Positions 19,669 to 28,108 of a stretch of DNA of 64,000 bases are shown piece by piece. The DNA comes from Streptomyces sp. CG1. Its GTDB lineage: Bacteria > Actinomycetota > Actinomycetes > Streptomycetales > Streptomycetaceae. The position numbers and the translations under genes are program-made. Below the pieces are notes generated by a model. That model had not been told where the DNA came from and searched no databases. It saw only the letters and a list, made by a program, of their open reading frames with translations. Location: assembly GCF_041080625.1 (NCBI RefSeq), contig NZ_CP163518.1, forward strand, positions 10,471,501-10,535,500, in the 5' to 3' direction. Within the stretch, counting starts at the first letter, position 1, and each line of letters starts with the position of its first letter.

Positions 19669-20001
19669 TCAGTGATGAGCCGAGAGCCCGCTGCTCCTGA
19701 TAGGCGACGAGTCCGTGCTGCCGCAGGCTTTGGCGTCCGTCGACTGACCTCGGGCACAGAATGTGATCTGGATGTCGGCATCCAGCGCCTCCGCCACGGC
19801 GGCGAGCGTCCGGACTGTCAGATTCGCATCGCCGGACATGATCTGGCTGACGCGGCCCGGGCTGACGCCCATTGCCGCCGCCAGATCGGAGCGGGTCTTG
19901 CCCTGCCCTGCCAGCAGGCCAGCCAGGGAAGCCGTGGCCTGCCTCGCTATCCGGGAAGCCGCTAGGGTGGTCCGGCTCTCGTCACGGGCAAAAATGCCCA
20001 T
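19669..20001 (-). CDS. XRE-family helix-turn-helix regulator
   Basis: A 110-residue protein with a central HTH_3 domain: SDLAAAMGVSPGRVSQIMSGDANLTVRTLAAVAEALD (residues about 38-75), followed by ADIQITF. It resembles HigA/XRE antitoxin-type repressors. GGGGGTGA precedes the ATG. No toxin partner is visible beside it; the convergent gene is a membrane protein. It may be a solitary repressor or an orphan antitoxin. Confidence 0.8.
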   Translation of the reverse strand: MGIFARDESRTTLAASRIARQATASLAGLLAGQGKTRSDLAAAMGVSPGRVSQIMSGDANLTVRTLAAVAEALDADIQITFCARGQSTDAKACGSTDSSPIRSSGLSAHH

Positions 20002-20208
20002 GATTCACCCCCAACTCATGGAGAGACAACGCTCGTTGCCACTCCATCAGCATGCCACCTTTAGCTATGGCTAAAAACTCGGTTGGTGAAAAATCTACAC
20101 CCAACACTCCCCACCCAGGGTGTGGACTGCAGTAGTCCCCGTGAAACTGACGCAAAGTCACCCTGTTGGTCCAGTGATCGACGCCGCTTTGGGCACACAG
20201 AGGTCAGA

Positions 20209-21540
20209 TTGACGTCCTCCCCGGCTAAGGCAGGGGGATTCCTCTTCTCAGAGGTTTCGGCCGGTCGCCCGGCTTACGGGTTGCTGCTTCATAGACCGGG
20301 TGGCCCCGAGGTCTCCACAGACTGACACGGGCTGTCCGCCCGCGTTGCGGATGTTGATGGCGGCGTTCGCGTCGGCGTGTGCGGTGTGTCCGCAGCCTGC
20401 GGCTTTGCATCGGAAGACCGCTTGGCTCTCGCGGTTGCCTTCCGATACGAAGCCGCAGGCGGAGCACCGCTGCGACGTGTACGCCGGGTTGACCTTCACC
20501 AGCGTCGTGCCCGTGTACCGGGCCGCGTTGGAGAGGGCGATCTCGAGGCGGTGCCAGCCCTTGTCGAGGATGGCCCGGTTCAGGCCCCGTTTCTGGGCCA
20601 CGTTGACGCCGGGCGCCTCGATCGTGCCGGAGGCGGAGGCGGACATGTTGCGGGTCTTGAGGTCTTCCAGCACCACCACGGCGTTTTTCGCCTTGATCCG
20701 GTGGGCGACCTGGGCACAGAAGTCGGTACGCCGGTCGGTGACCCGCCCCATGGTCCGGTTCATCGCTGCGAGGGTCTTGCGTCGATTGGCGCTGCCCCTC
20801 TTCGACCGGGCGAGACGCTGCTGAAGACGCCGGTACCGGACGGTTTCCCCATCGGTGACGAACGGCCGGCCGTGGAAGTCGCCATCCGAGGTGACCGCCG
20901 CGACCTTCACGCCCCGGTCGATACCGACGGCCGTGTTCGGCATGGCGTGCTGCTCGGGGGTCGTCTCCTCGGTGGAGACCAGGAAGGACACGAACCAGTG
21001 GCCGCCCTTGCGGGAGAGCGTTGCCGACTTCACCTCGCCACCGAGCGGACGCGACCACCGGAAGGTGACCCATCCCAGCTTCGGAAGCTTCGCCCGGCCC
21101 CACTTCCGGCCAAGACGCTCCACCGTGATCAGGTTCCCGGCAGGAAAGCGGAACGAGGGAGACCAGCGAGACTTGGACCGCCAGCGGACCTTGAACGTAC
21201 CGTGATCCCGGCACGCCTTGCCGAGGTCCTTGAGCGTCTGCTGCAAGACGTGCGACGGCGCGGACTCGAGCCAGGGGTGTTCCTTCTTCGCGTCGGCCAG
21301 CTCGGCGGCTTGCGGAACGTAGTTCATCCACGCGCCCCGCCGCCGGTACTGACGGCGCTGGTCCAGCCCGGTGTTCCATACGGACCGGCAGATGTTCGCG
21401 AACTCCTCGCACATCTGCGCCTGCTCCGGCGAAAGCGCAAGACGGTACTTACGACCGGACAGCATGACAACACCCCCCCCAAAAAAGACGGAGTTTTCTA
21501 ACATCATCAATGCAGGTCAGAGCAGCCCCAAGATGGGCGA
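20209..21540 (-). mobile_element. Second IS200/IS605-group element (tnpB only)
   Basis: The tnpB 3-prime side ends in the same TCAA terminal tetranucleotide (TTGA at 20209-20212 on the plus strand) as the element at 8963. Next to it is GTCCTCCCCGGC..GCAGGGGGA, a GC hairpin typical of these right ends. The left end past 21465 contains runs of C and A (21472-21485) but no clear boundary, so the 21540 limit is a guess. No tnpA is present. Confidence 0.5.
20248..21465 (-). CDS. tnpB: TnpB RNA-guided endonuclease (IS200/IS605 group), full length
   Basis: A 405-residue TnpB, unlike the broken copy at 9027-10247. It contains MLSGRKYRLALSPEQAQ at the N-terminus, and RuvC residues in GIDRGVKVAAVTSDG (Asp), VVVLEDLKTRNM (Glu) and HADANAAINIRNAGG (Asp). 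The zinc ribbon is CSACGFVSEGN ... CKAAGC. The start at 21465 is the usual family start; 15 extra residues upstream come from a low-complexity C/A run. All key residues are intact, so it could be an active guide-dependent nuclease if its omega RNA is expressed from the right end. Confidence 0.9.
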   Translation of the reverse strand: MLSGRKYRLALSPEQAQMCEEFANICRSVWNTGLDQRRQYRRRGAWMNYVPQAAELADAKKEHPWLESAPSHVLQQTLKDLGKACRDHGTFKVRWRSKSRWSPSFRFPAGNLITVERLGRKWGRAKLPKLGWVTFRWSRPLGGEVKSATLSRKGGHWFVSFLVSTEETTPEQHAMPNTAVGIDRGVKVAAVTSDGDFHGRPFVTDGETVRYRRLQQRLARSKRGSANRRKTLAAMNRTMGRVTDRRTDFCAQVAHRIKAKNAVVVLEDLKTRNMSASASGTIEAPGVNVAQKRGLNRAILDKGWHRLEIALSNAARYTGTTLVKVNPAYTSQRCSACGFVSEGNRESQAVFRCKAAGCGHTAHADANAAINIRNAGGQPVSVCGDLGATRSMKQQPVSRATGRNL

Positions 21541-21633
21541 ACCCCCAGCTAAAACAGGAGGTCTGTGCCCAAGACCAGACGATCAAGCGCTGTGAGCGAG
21601 GTCTTCTCGGTGCGTCGCCGGGACCAGAGCGTC

Positions 21634-22425
21634 CTACGGGCGGCGGCCCCATGCCGAGATGGTCATTTGAGGGATGTCGATGAACGCCGGGTCCTTCAGC
21701 AGTTCGTCGAATTCGGCGAGGTCTGTGTCGGTGATGAGGCCGCTGGCCAGGAGCGCCGGGGCCACCCCGTGGATGAGCGGGCGCCAGCGGTCCTTTTCGA
21801 GTCCGCCCATACGGCCGAGGTTCCCGGCGTAGGCCACCTCGGTCAGCGCGTTGCGGGCGAGGAGGGCGGGCATGCTGCGGGCCCAGGTCATGTCGGCACC
21901 GTTTTCACGGTAGATGTGCTGGTAGGCGGTAAGGATGCGCTGGATCAGGGGGTAGGGGGAAGTGGCGGCCGGCAGGTCGTAGGGCTCTTCGATGACGAGC
22001 CAGCCGCCGGGGGAGAGCCAGCCGGCGGCCCGTGCGATCATCTCGTCCCGGCCGGGGAGGTGGCAGAACAGGTAGCGGGCGTGGATGAGGTCGAAGGTGC
22101 CGGGCGCGTAGTCCTTGTGCGTGATGTCGGCTTCCTGAATCTCCAGATGGGTCGCCGGGCCGGCGTTGAGGTGGCGGGTGTCGAGGTCGACGGCGACCAC
22201 GCGACCGTCCGGGCAGCGTGCGGCGAGCCAGCGTGCGATGGAGCCGGCGCCTGCGCCGAGCTCCAGGCAGTTCCAGGACGTTTGTATGGGAAGGCCGTCG
22301 AGGATGTTGGTGGTGAACGTGTCGACGCTGCGCTGAATGGACTCCAAGCGGTCACGCTCGTGGGCAGCGTCATTGCTTGGCCTGCGGGTGTTGTAGGAGT
22401 GGGTGGGGGCGGGTTGCTGTGTCAT
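21634..22425 (-). CDS. Class I SAM-dependent methyltransferase
   Basis: A 263-residue Rossmann methyltransferase. Motif I is CLELGAGAGSIARWLA near residue 54, followed by VVAVDLDTRHL (motif II acidic residue), EADITHKDYAPGTFDLIHARYLFCHLP (motifs III/IV) and LSPGGWLVIEEP. The substrate is not evident; the family includes small-molecule methyltransferases. It stands alone between a TnpB element and an IS256 relic. The ATG at 22425 is used; the ribosome site is weak. Confidence 0.88.
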   Translation of the reverse strand: MTQQPAPTHSYNTRRPSNDAAHERDRLESIQRSVDTFTTNILDGLPIQTSWNCLELGAGAGSIARWLAARCPDGRVVAVDLDTRHLNAGPATHLEIQEADITHKDYAPGTFDLIHARYLFCHLPGRDEMIARAAGWLSPGGWLVIEEPYDLPAATSPYPLIQRILTAYQHIYRENGADMTWARSMPALLARNALTEVAYAGNLGRMGGLEKDRWRPLIHGVAPALLASGLITDTDLAEFDELLKDPAFIDIPQMTISAWGRRP

Positions 22426-22539
22426 GGGTGGTGCCTGTTCGTGGGGGGCGGGTGGATTGGCCGCGAAATGGTGGTGACTGCGGTCTGGTGTAAGGGGATC
22501 GCGCGGGGCGGGTGGCGGGGTGAAGGGGCGCGTATGACG

Positions 22540-22782
22540 GGGAGTGTGCGGGCTCTAAGCCGAGGCGAGCGGTGATCTTGCCGTCCAGGGCGGACTCCAG
22601 TAGCTGTTTGGTCGGCTGCTGGAGGGGTCCGCCCTTACCGGTCAGGTGCAGGCCCTCGGGCCGGCCCGGCTCACGGACTCGTCGTTCAGCTCGCTGTCCA
22701 CGCCTCTCCCCGATACATTCGCTGCCGACTCGACAGTCTCGTGCTCGGCGGCGTTCTCGCTGGTCATCGATGCATCTTCCAT
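22540..22782 (-). pseudogene. N-terminal remnant of an IS256-family transposase
   Basis: Reading the minus strand from 22782 gives MEDASMTSENAAEHETVESA, then GVDSELNDESVSRAG. After a one-base shift near 22655 it reads EGLHLTGKGGPLQQPTKQ and LLESALDGKITARLG. This is the characteristic N-terminus of Streptomyces IS256 (Mutator-type) transposases. The frame breaks soon after and the catalytic core is missing. Confidence 0.65.
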
Positions 22783-23074
22783 GATCGGGAGTTACACGAA
22801 CGGTTTACGGTGCTGGTGACCATCCACCTTCGGTTATGCATGTACGGGCTGTCCACGGATGTTTTGCGCGTCATGTCGATCAGGCCGCGGGTGCAGGTCT
22901 GGTCATGGACGGCGACTGTGCTCATACGGTGGTTCTGCGGAGCGCGAGCTGAAACAACCTGTTCGGTGTCTGCCTGTCAGCTTCCTGGCGCTACTCCTTG
23001 GCGGTGGCCACCGTCACCGCCCGCACCCGGAGTGCCGAGATGGCCCGTCGTCGGCATCGGGCCGATACGGGCTC

Positions 23075-23425
23075 TTACGTGTGCTTGAACCCATGGCTCC
23101 GCTCCACCTTCGCGACATGCAGCGTGTAGCTCTGGTACCACTCGACGCGCCCGCGCTTCTGTGCCGCGTGGTGCTCGGCGTTGCTCCGCCACTCCGTGAG
23201 GCGTCGGCGTCGCGGAAGTACCCGACCTTGATGGACAACCCACCAGGAGGTTGCGCGAGGTCCATCCCCAGGAACCCGGGGACGTCCTTCACCAGCTCCT
23301 CCATGCGCGCAGCGGTCTCGCCGTAGCCGCTCTGGTCCTCGACATGCGCCGAAGTGAAGACAACGACGTAGTAGGGGGGCGAAGGCTTCAACGGGCGCGA
23401 CAGGCGCTTTGGAGTGATCGCTCAT
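23075..23425 (-). pseudogene. Antibiotic biosynthesis monooxygenase (ABM) family gene with two frameshifts
   Basis: The protein reads MSDHSKAPVAPVEAFAP in one frame, shifts at a run of six C near 23382, and continues PYYVVVFTSAHVEDQSGYGE and EELVKDVPGFLGMD in a second frame. It then returns to the first frame near 23210 with EWRSNAEHHAAQKRGRVEWY and LHVAKVERSHGFKHT. Together this is a complete, normal-length small ABM/DUF1330-like ferredoxin-fold protein of about 116 residues. The two shifts compensate, but about 55 residues between them are scrambled. Sequencing error at the C-run should be excluded. Confidence 0.7.
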
Positions 23426-23626
23426 GTCGCCACTTTGAGGCAGGACGCGGCCCGGGATCCAGTGACTTGCCCAGACGGGATACATAAGGGGTCGGTGATC
23501 ACTATCGCCCGATCCAGGCCAGTCTTGCGACTGTCTCGACCAGCAGTACCCCACCCGCCTGACCGACGGCCTCACGGCCGTTGCCCGGGACGCGGACATA
23601 CGGATACAGGCCAATAGGCTCCACCT

Positions 23627-23699
23627 GAGAAGTGCTCCTTCGACAGCAACGGCTGGGATCCTGGACAAGTCCTGGTGTTGCAGGGCAGGAGCACTTCTC
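23627..23699. repeat. Long inverted repeat resembling an insertion-sequence end or structured RNA
   Basis: GAGAAGTGCTCCT (23627-23639) and AGGAGCACTTCTC (23687-23699) are perfect 13-base inverted arms around a 47-base loop that has its own partial dyad (TCCTGGACAAGTCCTGG). No gene overlaps it convincingly. It may be a solo terminus of an old element. Confidence 0.5.
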
Positions 23700-24087
23700 G
23701 CGTTTCTGATCCAGTGGTGGACGGCACCGCTCGTGAAAGACCGAGTTGGAGAACCCCTAACGGAATGAGCCGACTTGAAGGACTCCCCGCCAGGTGGCAG
23801 CGCTCCTCTGCGTGCGCGTCGGGATGCGTCACGGGGGGTGTGGCGGCGTGGCGGCGCCTGGGACTGAGCCGTTGCCTGCGGAGCGCCCAGTGTGGTCCCC
23901 TGCGCCGGCGGCACCGCCCTTGACGACGGGAACGGCGGTCGGATCGGTGGGATCGGCATCGGCGCTTTTGTCGGGATGCCTCCCCAGGACGGACAGGTCG
24001 CGCGAGCCGCGGCCGGGAAGAGCGAGAAGTGAAGTAGATCCCCGCGCCGGCCGTCGGTTTTTGGCGATCACTCAGATCTGGCTCCAG

Positions 24088-24773
24088 GTCACCGAACCGC
24101 GCCAGCGAGTGGCTGCCTCGGCTCTCGGCGAGCGCATGACGGTCGGCAGGCTCGACGTTCTCGATAAGCGCGATGTGAATGCGGCTGTCGGCCGGGACCT
24201 CGACGCTTTCGTCAGCAACGCGGCCATCGGGGAGAGTAGCCCCCTGGCCGAGATCCCCTTCGGCCTGGTCAGGCGTACCTTCGAGACGAATGTCCTCGCC
24301 CCTCTGGAGCTGACCCGGCGTGTCATCCGAGCGTGGGTGGATGAGGGCACCAGGGACCGAATCGCCTTCGTCACCTCGATGGGCAGGCTGCTGACTGCCA
24401 ACGGCTTTGGCGCGTACTGTGCGAGCCAGCACGCGCCGGAAACTGTCGCGGCGTCGCTGGTTGACGAGTTCGCGCCTGCCGAGATCACCCTGCAGACGAT
24501 CAGTCCGGGGGGCGTACGGCACAGGGTTCGACGACCGGATCGCCGAGACCACCTGTCACTGGCGGGACAACGCACTCAACAATCAGCCACGAGGCCGGTA
24601 TCCGGGTGCACGCGGCAGAGATCGTGAAGGGCCGGCTCGACCCGCGGGACATGATCGGCAAAATGGCCGGGACTATCGTGGCGGACACTGGTACGCACCG
24701 TGACGTCTGGCCGTCTGCCACCGAGGAACTGGTCAAGCAGGTCACGCACGACGCGTGGACCAGGATGCTCTGA
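24088..24773 (+). pseudogene. Broken short-chain dehydrogenase/reductase (SDR) gene
   Basis: Three plus-strand frames join into the C-terminal two thirds of a classical SDR. They read GRLDVLDKRDVNAAV, DLDAFVSNAAIGESSPLAEI, LVRRTFETNVLAPLELTRRV and RIAFVTSMGRLLTANGFGAY, then after a shift near 24510 GTGFDDRIAETTCHW, and finally VKGRLDPRDMIGKM to the stop at 24771. The glycine-rich NAD-binding N-terminus is missing. The active-site YxxxK reads YCASQ, so the catalytic Lys is Gln. The gene is a clear relic. Confidence 0.75.
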
Positions 24774-25309
24774 CCACAAGGGCGGTCCGTGGGTGTCACC
24801 TGTTCACGGCCTGCTGACATGCGGCTGCGGCATCTGCGCGCTGTTGATCGCTGCTCTCCTCGAGTCGGCCATGGGTGCCGGTGGCCGTGGTCGTCGGCCG
24901 GGCGGGTCCCGGTTGTCGGCCGTTGGGTGCCGGGAGTGTCTGTGCTGCCACGTCCGCCCTGCTCAGCAGAGTCCGTGGGAGTACGACCGGCTCCGGGGGC
25001 CTTCCGTGACATCCGGTGCCTGTTGCTCGCCGCACTCCTGTTCCTGCTTGACTGGGAACGTCTCCCGTGGGCGGGGCGCATGCGGATCCGAGCACCGGCG
25101 ATTGGCTCTGCGCCCGTTTCCGCGCCGAGCAGGAACGTTGGGAACGCTCCTGTGCCATGTCCCGGTGCGCCGAGGAACTACGCCGACGCTCCGGGCTGCA
25201 CGGTCGAAACCCTCATATGCGTCAGCCGGGCAGCCACCGGGCAGTCCGGCGAGCAGGCCATCGGCGCCCGCGTCGCCTTCCAGACCGGCGGCTCCTCGCC
25301 CGCACCGGC
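24774..25309. other. Interval without a recognised gene
   Basis: Open frames here are arginine/proline-rich on both strands and share no family signature. The plus-strand segment near 25120-25200 (RAEQERWERSCAMSRCAEEL) is helix-like and may be a worn fragment of a gene. Confidence 0.35.
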
Positions 25310-25410
25310 GACCCCGCCGCCGTCGTCGCACACCGCCTCGGCTTGTCCTGGTCCACTGGCTTCGGCCAGTTCTTCACCCGCCAGCGCGGCACCAGGCCTT
25401 GGGGACTTGT
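25310..25410 (+). pseudogene. Possible AraC-type HTH remnant
   Basis: The frame reads AAVVAHRLGLSWSTGFGQFF and TRQRGTRP. This matches the second helix-turn-helix of AraC-family regulators (VA..LGFSS...F.R.F....G..P). Nothing else of an AraC protein is readable around it. The match is short and the call is tentative. Confidence 0.3.
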
Positions 25411-25601
25411 GCCGCAGCCGGCAGACGAGGACGAGCTCCGTGTCCTTGGCCGGGGAATCGGTGCAGCCCGGTGAACCCGGCTGACAGCAGACACGTCCGG
25501 CGCCGGTGGCGCGGACTGCGACAGCCCGGCCGCGACACGCGCCCTCCCGCTCTCTGGTCTCTGGCTACGTCACCGAGAAAGCGCCCGAAGCCTGGAACAG
25601 C

Positions 25602-25630
25602 CCCGCCCCTGGTTTCAGGGCAGGGGCGGG
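25602..25630 (-). terminator. Hairpin downstream of the PPOX gene
   Basis: CCCGCCCCTG (25602-25611) pairs perfectly with CAGGGGCGGG (25621-25630) over a 9-base loop. It lies 87 bases past the stop of the minus-strand PPOX gene, so it is a likely terminator for it. Confidence 0.55.
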
Positions 25631-25716
25631 TGTCACCTTGGATTTGTCCGGGCGCTCGTGTTCAGTCGCCGACTGTTTTCGGTCTGCGGGAGTGGGGCGG
25701 CGCCTTCGGCTTCGTG

Positions 25717-26127
25717 TCACCGGATGTCGCGGGCGGCGGTTCCGTGTGTTTCCAGGTTCCAGGTGATGATGCGTCGGGGGTGGATGCGGATGATGTCGTT
25801 GCTGAAGCGGTCGGGTGCCACGGGAGGAACGTCGACGGCGAGTACTTCGGCCCGCCCTCTGATTTCGACGCCGCGCCCCCATCCGGGTGCGACCGGGTCA
25901 TCAACAGGGGCGAGGTCGTCCACGAGTACGGAGACGTCGGGGCGGGCTTGTGCGTTGCGGTATTTGCGGCTGTGGGCCATGGCTGGGCCGCCGATGTCGA
26001 TGGTGCCGTCGTCGTTGAGCCGGAAGCCCACCGGGCGGATGTGTGGACATGCCTCGGGGCCGGTGGTGGCCAGGCGGGCCAGAGGCTGGGTGGTGAGGTA
26101 TTCGTGCTCTCTCGCGGTGAAGATCAT
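25717..26127 (-). CDS. PPOX-class, probably F420-dependent oxidoreductase, 136 aa
   Basis: A small split-beta-barrel flavin/F420-binding protein. It shows FTAREHEYLTTQPLARLATT near the N-terminus, the PHIRPVGFRLNDDGTIDIGG strand pair, SRKYRNAQARPDVSVLVDD, and the C-terminal RIHPRRIITWNLE. These are standard for the PPOX/Rv2061-type family that reduces substrates with F420H2. The promoter region has a MerR-type architecture placed so that the transcript would begin at the ATG. It is single-copy here and transcribed towards a hairpin terminator. Confidence 0.87.
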   Translation of the reverse strand: MIFTAREHEYLTTQPLARLATTGPEACPHIRPVGFRLNDDGTIDIGGPAMAHSRKYRNAQARPDVSVLVDDLAPVDDPVAPGWGRGVEIRGRAEVLAVDVPPVAPDRFSNDIIRIHPRRIITWNLETHGTAARDIR

Positions 26128-26134
26128 GCGTCAG

Positions 26135-26165
26135 ACCCTAGAAACTCAAGTGTGATTGAGGTCAA
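26135..26165 (-). promoter_or_regulatory. MerR-type promoter with 19-bp spacer, predicted leaderless start
   Basis: On the minus strand TTGACC (26165-26160) and TAGGGT (26140-26135) are separated by 19 bases that hold the inverted repeat CTCAA/TTGAG. The long spacer with a centred dyad is the hallmark of promoters untwisted by MerR-family activators. The ATG begins 7 bases after the -10 box, so the mRNA should be leaderless. A MerR-domain protein is encoded 0.9 kb away (27029-28108), but whether it is the regulator is unknown. Confidence 0.65.
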
Positions 26166-26412
26166 GGCTGCTGATGACCGACCGGACTGGGGGGCCAAGG
26201 TCCTTCTCTTGGATCACCGGACCGACCGCGGCCGCCAGGTGCAATGTCCTTATGCCGCTGGGGAGGTCGTCGGTCGACGCAGGAGCTGGCCTGGTTCCGG
26301 GACAGCGGCCGCTGCTACTGGCAGTGAGCAGTACTGCTTCTTGCCGAGTATGCATGCCGGGCAATGACGCTGGGTGACTGAACGTCCACAGGGCGACGGA
26401 TACGCTCTCGGC

Positions 26413-26850
26413 ATGGACGTCCGTGTGGAGATCATCCAGGAAGCGAGTCAGGAACTCGTCGATGCCTTCGGTCGGCTGCTGCCGCAGCTGTCTACGACGG
26501 CCAAGCCCCTCGACTACGAAGCGGTCGACCGGATGGTGACGTGTGATGCGAACACGCTACTGGTCGCCCGGACCTCCGAGGCGATCGTCGGCACCTTGAC
26601 TCTGGTGTTGTTGCCCTTGCCGTCCGGGCTGCGGGCTCGTGTCGAAGACGTGGTCGTCGACAACGCGGCACGAGGTCAGGGAGTAGCCGGCCTCCTCACC
26701 CAGGAAGCCCTGCGAATCGCCCGAGAGGCGGGTGCCCGGAGGGTGGATCTCACGTCGCGGCCGGATCGTGCAGCAGCAAATCGGCTGTATGAGCGCCTCG
26801 GCTTCCAGGCCCGGCAATCGACGGTCTACCGCTTCGTGATCGACGGGTAG
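26413..26850 (+). CDS. GNAT-family N-acetyltransferase, 145 aa
   Basis: A complete GNAT domain. It has VGTLTLVLLPLPSGLRARVEDVVVD, the acetyl-CoA P-loop RGQGVAGLLTQEALRIAREAG near residue 88, and the C-terminal RPDRAAANRLYERLGFQ strand typical of the family. The acceptor is unknown. The start at 26413 (MDVRVEII) matches family length; GTG at 26374 would add 13 residues. It is divergent from the PPOX gene and 180 bases upstream of the MerR-PP2C gene. Confidence 0.88.
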   Translation: MDVRVEIIQEASQELVDAFGRLLPQLSTTAKPLDYEAVDRMVTCDANTLLVARTSEAIVGTLTLVLLPLPSGLRARVEDVVVDNAARGQGVAGLLTQEALRIAREAGARRVDLTSRPDRAAANRLYERLGFQARQSTVYRFVIDG

Positions 26851-27028
26851 AAGGTTTCGTCGTTCGACTCCGTCTCCCGCCGAGCGGGTGTCGGGTGATC
26901 GAGCAGTTGTCACACGAGTGGGAGACCATCGGACGGGGCCAAGCAGAAGCTTTGGTTGACCTTCACCTTGGGGGAGCCCACAGCATCAGTGGGGCCGGGC
27001 GACGTGCTCGGCATGGGGAGGAACGAGC

Positions 27029-28108
27029 ATGGGGTTGCTGACCATCGGGGCGTTCGCGAAGGCGTCCCGGCTGTCGCCGAAGGCACTGCGTCTTTACGAC
27101 GAACTCGGCCTGCTGACCCCCGCCCGCGTCGACGCGGTGACCGGCTACCGCCTCTACGCACCGGAGCAGCTGGACCAGGCTCGGCTGGTTGCCTGGCTGC
27201 GCCGCCTGGGGATGCCCCTGGCCCGCATCCAGCAGGTCCGCACGCTGAGTGCAGTCGCCGCAGCCCAGGAGGTCCGCGCGTTCTGGGCCCAGGTCGAGGC
27301 CGACACTGCTGCACGGCGGGACCTGGCCACCTTCCTCATCGACCACCTGTCATGGAAGGACTCCGTCATGTCGCCGACTGCCAAGTCTCTGGGTATCCGT
27401 TACGCTGCTCTTTCCGACACGGGCCTCGTCCGCGAGAGCAACCAGGACACCGCCTACGCCGGACCCCGGCTGCTCGCCGTCGCCGATGGCTGCGGCAGCC
27501 AAGGAGCCCCTGCCAGCGCAGCCGCCATCGACGCGTTCAAGCGCCTCGAAACCGACAGCGTCCCAGCCGGCAATCTCCTCAGCGTCCTGGAAGACGTCAT
27601 CGAACAGGCCAAGCAGGCCGTGCACGACATCGGCGGGAGCGCCTCTTCACCCGGAGGCACCGGCACGACACTCACCGCGATGCTTTGGACGGGATCACAG
27701 CTGGCTCTCGTCCACATCGGGGACTCCCGCGTCTACCTCCTGCGCGACGGAGAACTGTTTCAGATCACCCACGACCACACCATGGTCCAGTCGATGGTCG
27801 ACGAAGGACGCCTCAGTCCGGAGGAAGCCGTCTCCCACCCCCAACGGTCGCTGCTGGTCAGGGCCCTGGGCCCAGGAGCCGACACCACCGCCGACATGCG
27901 CCTCCACGACGCCCAGCGGGACGACCGATACCTGCTCTGCTCCGACGGCCTGTCGACCGTCGTGCCGACCCAAGACATCCACCGAGTGCTCTCCGAGATC
28001 AGCGAACCCGAGCAGGCTGTCCGCGAACTCATCGCCCTCGCCAATGCCTCCGGCGGTCCCGACAACGTCTCCTGCGTAGTCGCCGATGTCCTGGAGCTCC
28101 CGCAGTAG
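27029..28108 (+). CDS. MerR-type DNA-binding domain fused to a PP2C-family protein phosphatase
   Basis: A 359-residue two-domain protein. Residues 1-75 are a MerR HTH (LTIGAFAKASRLSPKALRLYDELGLL, GYRLYAPEQLDQARLVAWLRRLGMPL) followed by a short helix. From about residue 125 there is a PP2C phosphatase: LSDTGLVRESNQD, LLAVADGCG, GTGTTLTAML, VHIGDSRVYLLRDG, YLLCSDGLS and GGPDNVSCVV. All metal-binding aspartates appear present, so the phosphatase may be active. GGGGAGG precedes the ATG. The fusion implies that a DNA-binding module is directed to, or controlled by, a Ser/Thr phosphatase. Related fusions may exist in other Streptomyces; the target is unknown. Confidence 0.92.
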   Translation: MGLLTIGAFAKASRLSPKALRLYDELGLLTPARVDAVTGYRLYAPEQLDQARLVAWLRRLGMPLARIQQVRTLSAVAAAQEVRAFWAQVEADTAARRDLATFLIDHLSWKDSVMSPTAKSLGIRYAALSDTGLVRESNQDTAYAGPRLLAVADGCGSQGAPASAAAIDAFKRLETDSVPAGNLLSVLEDVIEQAKQAVHDIGGSASSPGGTGTTLTAMLWTGSQLALVHIGDSRVYLLRDGELFQITHDHTMVQSMVDEGRLSPEEAVSHPQRSLLVRALGPGADTTADMRLHDAQRDDRYLLCSDGLSTVVPTQDIHRVLSEISEPEQAVRELIALANASGGPDNVSCVVADVLELPQ

